A stretch of 64,000 nucleotides of DNA from the NCBI GenBank assembly GCA_004353515.1, contig SMNZ01000007.1, positions 310,001 through 374,000 of the forward strand, written 5' to 3'. The notes beneath the pieces were generated by a model that did no database searches, was not told the DNA's origin, and saw only the letters and a list, made by a program, of their open reading frames with translations. This DNA comes from Alteromonadaceae bacterium M269 (GTDB lineage: Bacteria > Pseudomonadota > Gammaproteobacteria > Enterobacterales > Alteromonadaceae). The translations under genes were made by a program, and so were the position numbers. Each line of letters starts with the position of its first letter. Position 1 is the stretch's first letter. Below are positions 63,816 through 64,000 of this stretch, one piece after another.

Positions 63816-64000
63816 TTAAATCTTTTTGCTTTTCTTCGCTTTACGCTCAGCTTCTTTTTGTATTTCCTGGATAAAGCTTCGACGACCGTAATTTCTTGTA
63901 ATCTCACATTTTTCAAGAGAAAAACCGCGGGCAGGACAGTACTCGCGGCCATAAAAAATAATTTGCAGATGTAAATCATTCCAACGTTCTTTGGGGAACA
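63816..64000 (-). CDS. Endonuclease III-like DNA glycosylase, C-terminal fragment
   Basis: The frame enters at the right edge and stops at 63816-63818, giving 60 residues. 'WNDLHLQIIFYGREYCPARG' resembles the C-terminal helix and iron-sulfur loop of HhH-GPD/endonuclease III enzymes (compare HHWLILHGRYTC-ARKP in Nth). Only two cysteines (spaced by nine residues) are seen where Nth has four, followed by a basic tail (RKAKKSKKI). The catalytic Lys/Asp and the helix-hairpin-helix lie outside the window. The family call is a tail resemblance only. Confidence 0.5.
   Translation of the reverse strand, partial: FPKERWNDLHLQIIFYGREYCPARGFSLEKCEITRNYGRRSFIQEIQKEAERKAKKSKKI

Noticed and set aside
63632-63979. 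Minus-strand ORF of 115 codons at the right edge
   Set aside because: It runs through the REP-like element in the wrong frame; the neighbouring frame ending at 63816 has the endonuclease III-like sequence.

Overview
The window looks like chromosomal DNA of a moderately AT-rich marine-type gammaproteobacterium. This rests on the mix of gene families: choline-to-betaine enzymes, a TonB-dependent receptor, a cyanide-insensitive-type bd oxidase preceded by a GbsR/MarR regulator, YgiQ, the agmatine/putrescine pair and a PEP-CTERM protein, plus REP-like GTAGGAGC repeats. I cannot name genus or species. I saw no rRNA, tRNA, CRISPR array, prophage or intact insertion sequence.

Layout. 1-7.9 kb: tail of a probable S41 peptidase, a small membrane protein, an orphan sugar-type solute-binding protein, a large secreted collagen-like/fibrinogen-like protein, a DUF6090-type protein, a BlaI/M56 protease pair with two visible operators, and an XRE-HTH membrane protein. 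7.9-12.4 kb: a CadC-like regulator divergent from a CocE/NonD-type hydrolase. 12.4-14.5 kb: REP-like elements around a small secreted protein. 13.2-18.7 kb (minus): a hydrolase, betB, betA and a short divergent BCCT transporter, an osmoprotection unit. 19.5-20.9 kb: a YbaN-type protein and a GAF-GGDEF protein. 21.2-27.9 kb (minus): six tightly overlapping genes (RDD, SpoIIM-like, membrane/DUF4129-like, DUF4350, MoxR, DUF58). 28.1-36.8 kb: GH97 glycosidase, ABM monooxygenase, dehalogenase-like lipoprotein, LysE exporter, YgiQ, a small membrane protein, YjjX and DinB. Two related MITE-like elements lie in this stretch.

37-43.5 kb is accessory-looking: a TPR protein, two lipoproteins, then a DUF5677 gene bracketed by imperfect direct repeats and a DUF262/DUF1524 (GmrSD-like) gene, a possible small defence island. 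43.8-46.9 kb: GbsR-type regulator and cydAB behind a perfect FNR-type box. 47.3-48.7 kb: a lipoprotein beta-propeller with a collagen-like linker. 48.7-56.3 kb: the most coherent system, a MacAB-like efflux operon (adaptor, ATPase, two permeases) followed by its own sigma-54 response regulator and histidine kinase, with a sigma-54 promoter and an upstream palindromic candidate enhancer in front. The adaptor gene starts in a 7-bp tandem repeat that puts the best start codon out of frame with the rest of the gene. This suggests phase variation, mutation or sequence error. 56.5-64 kb: PEP-CTERM protein, threonine synthase, TonB receptor, lipoprotein, aguA-aguB, a REP-like element and the tail of an endonuclease III-like gene.

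All assignments come from reading the sequence and recalling family motifs. No database search was run, and distances and identities were counted by hand.
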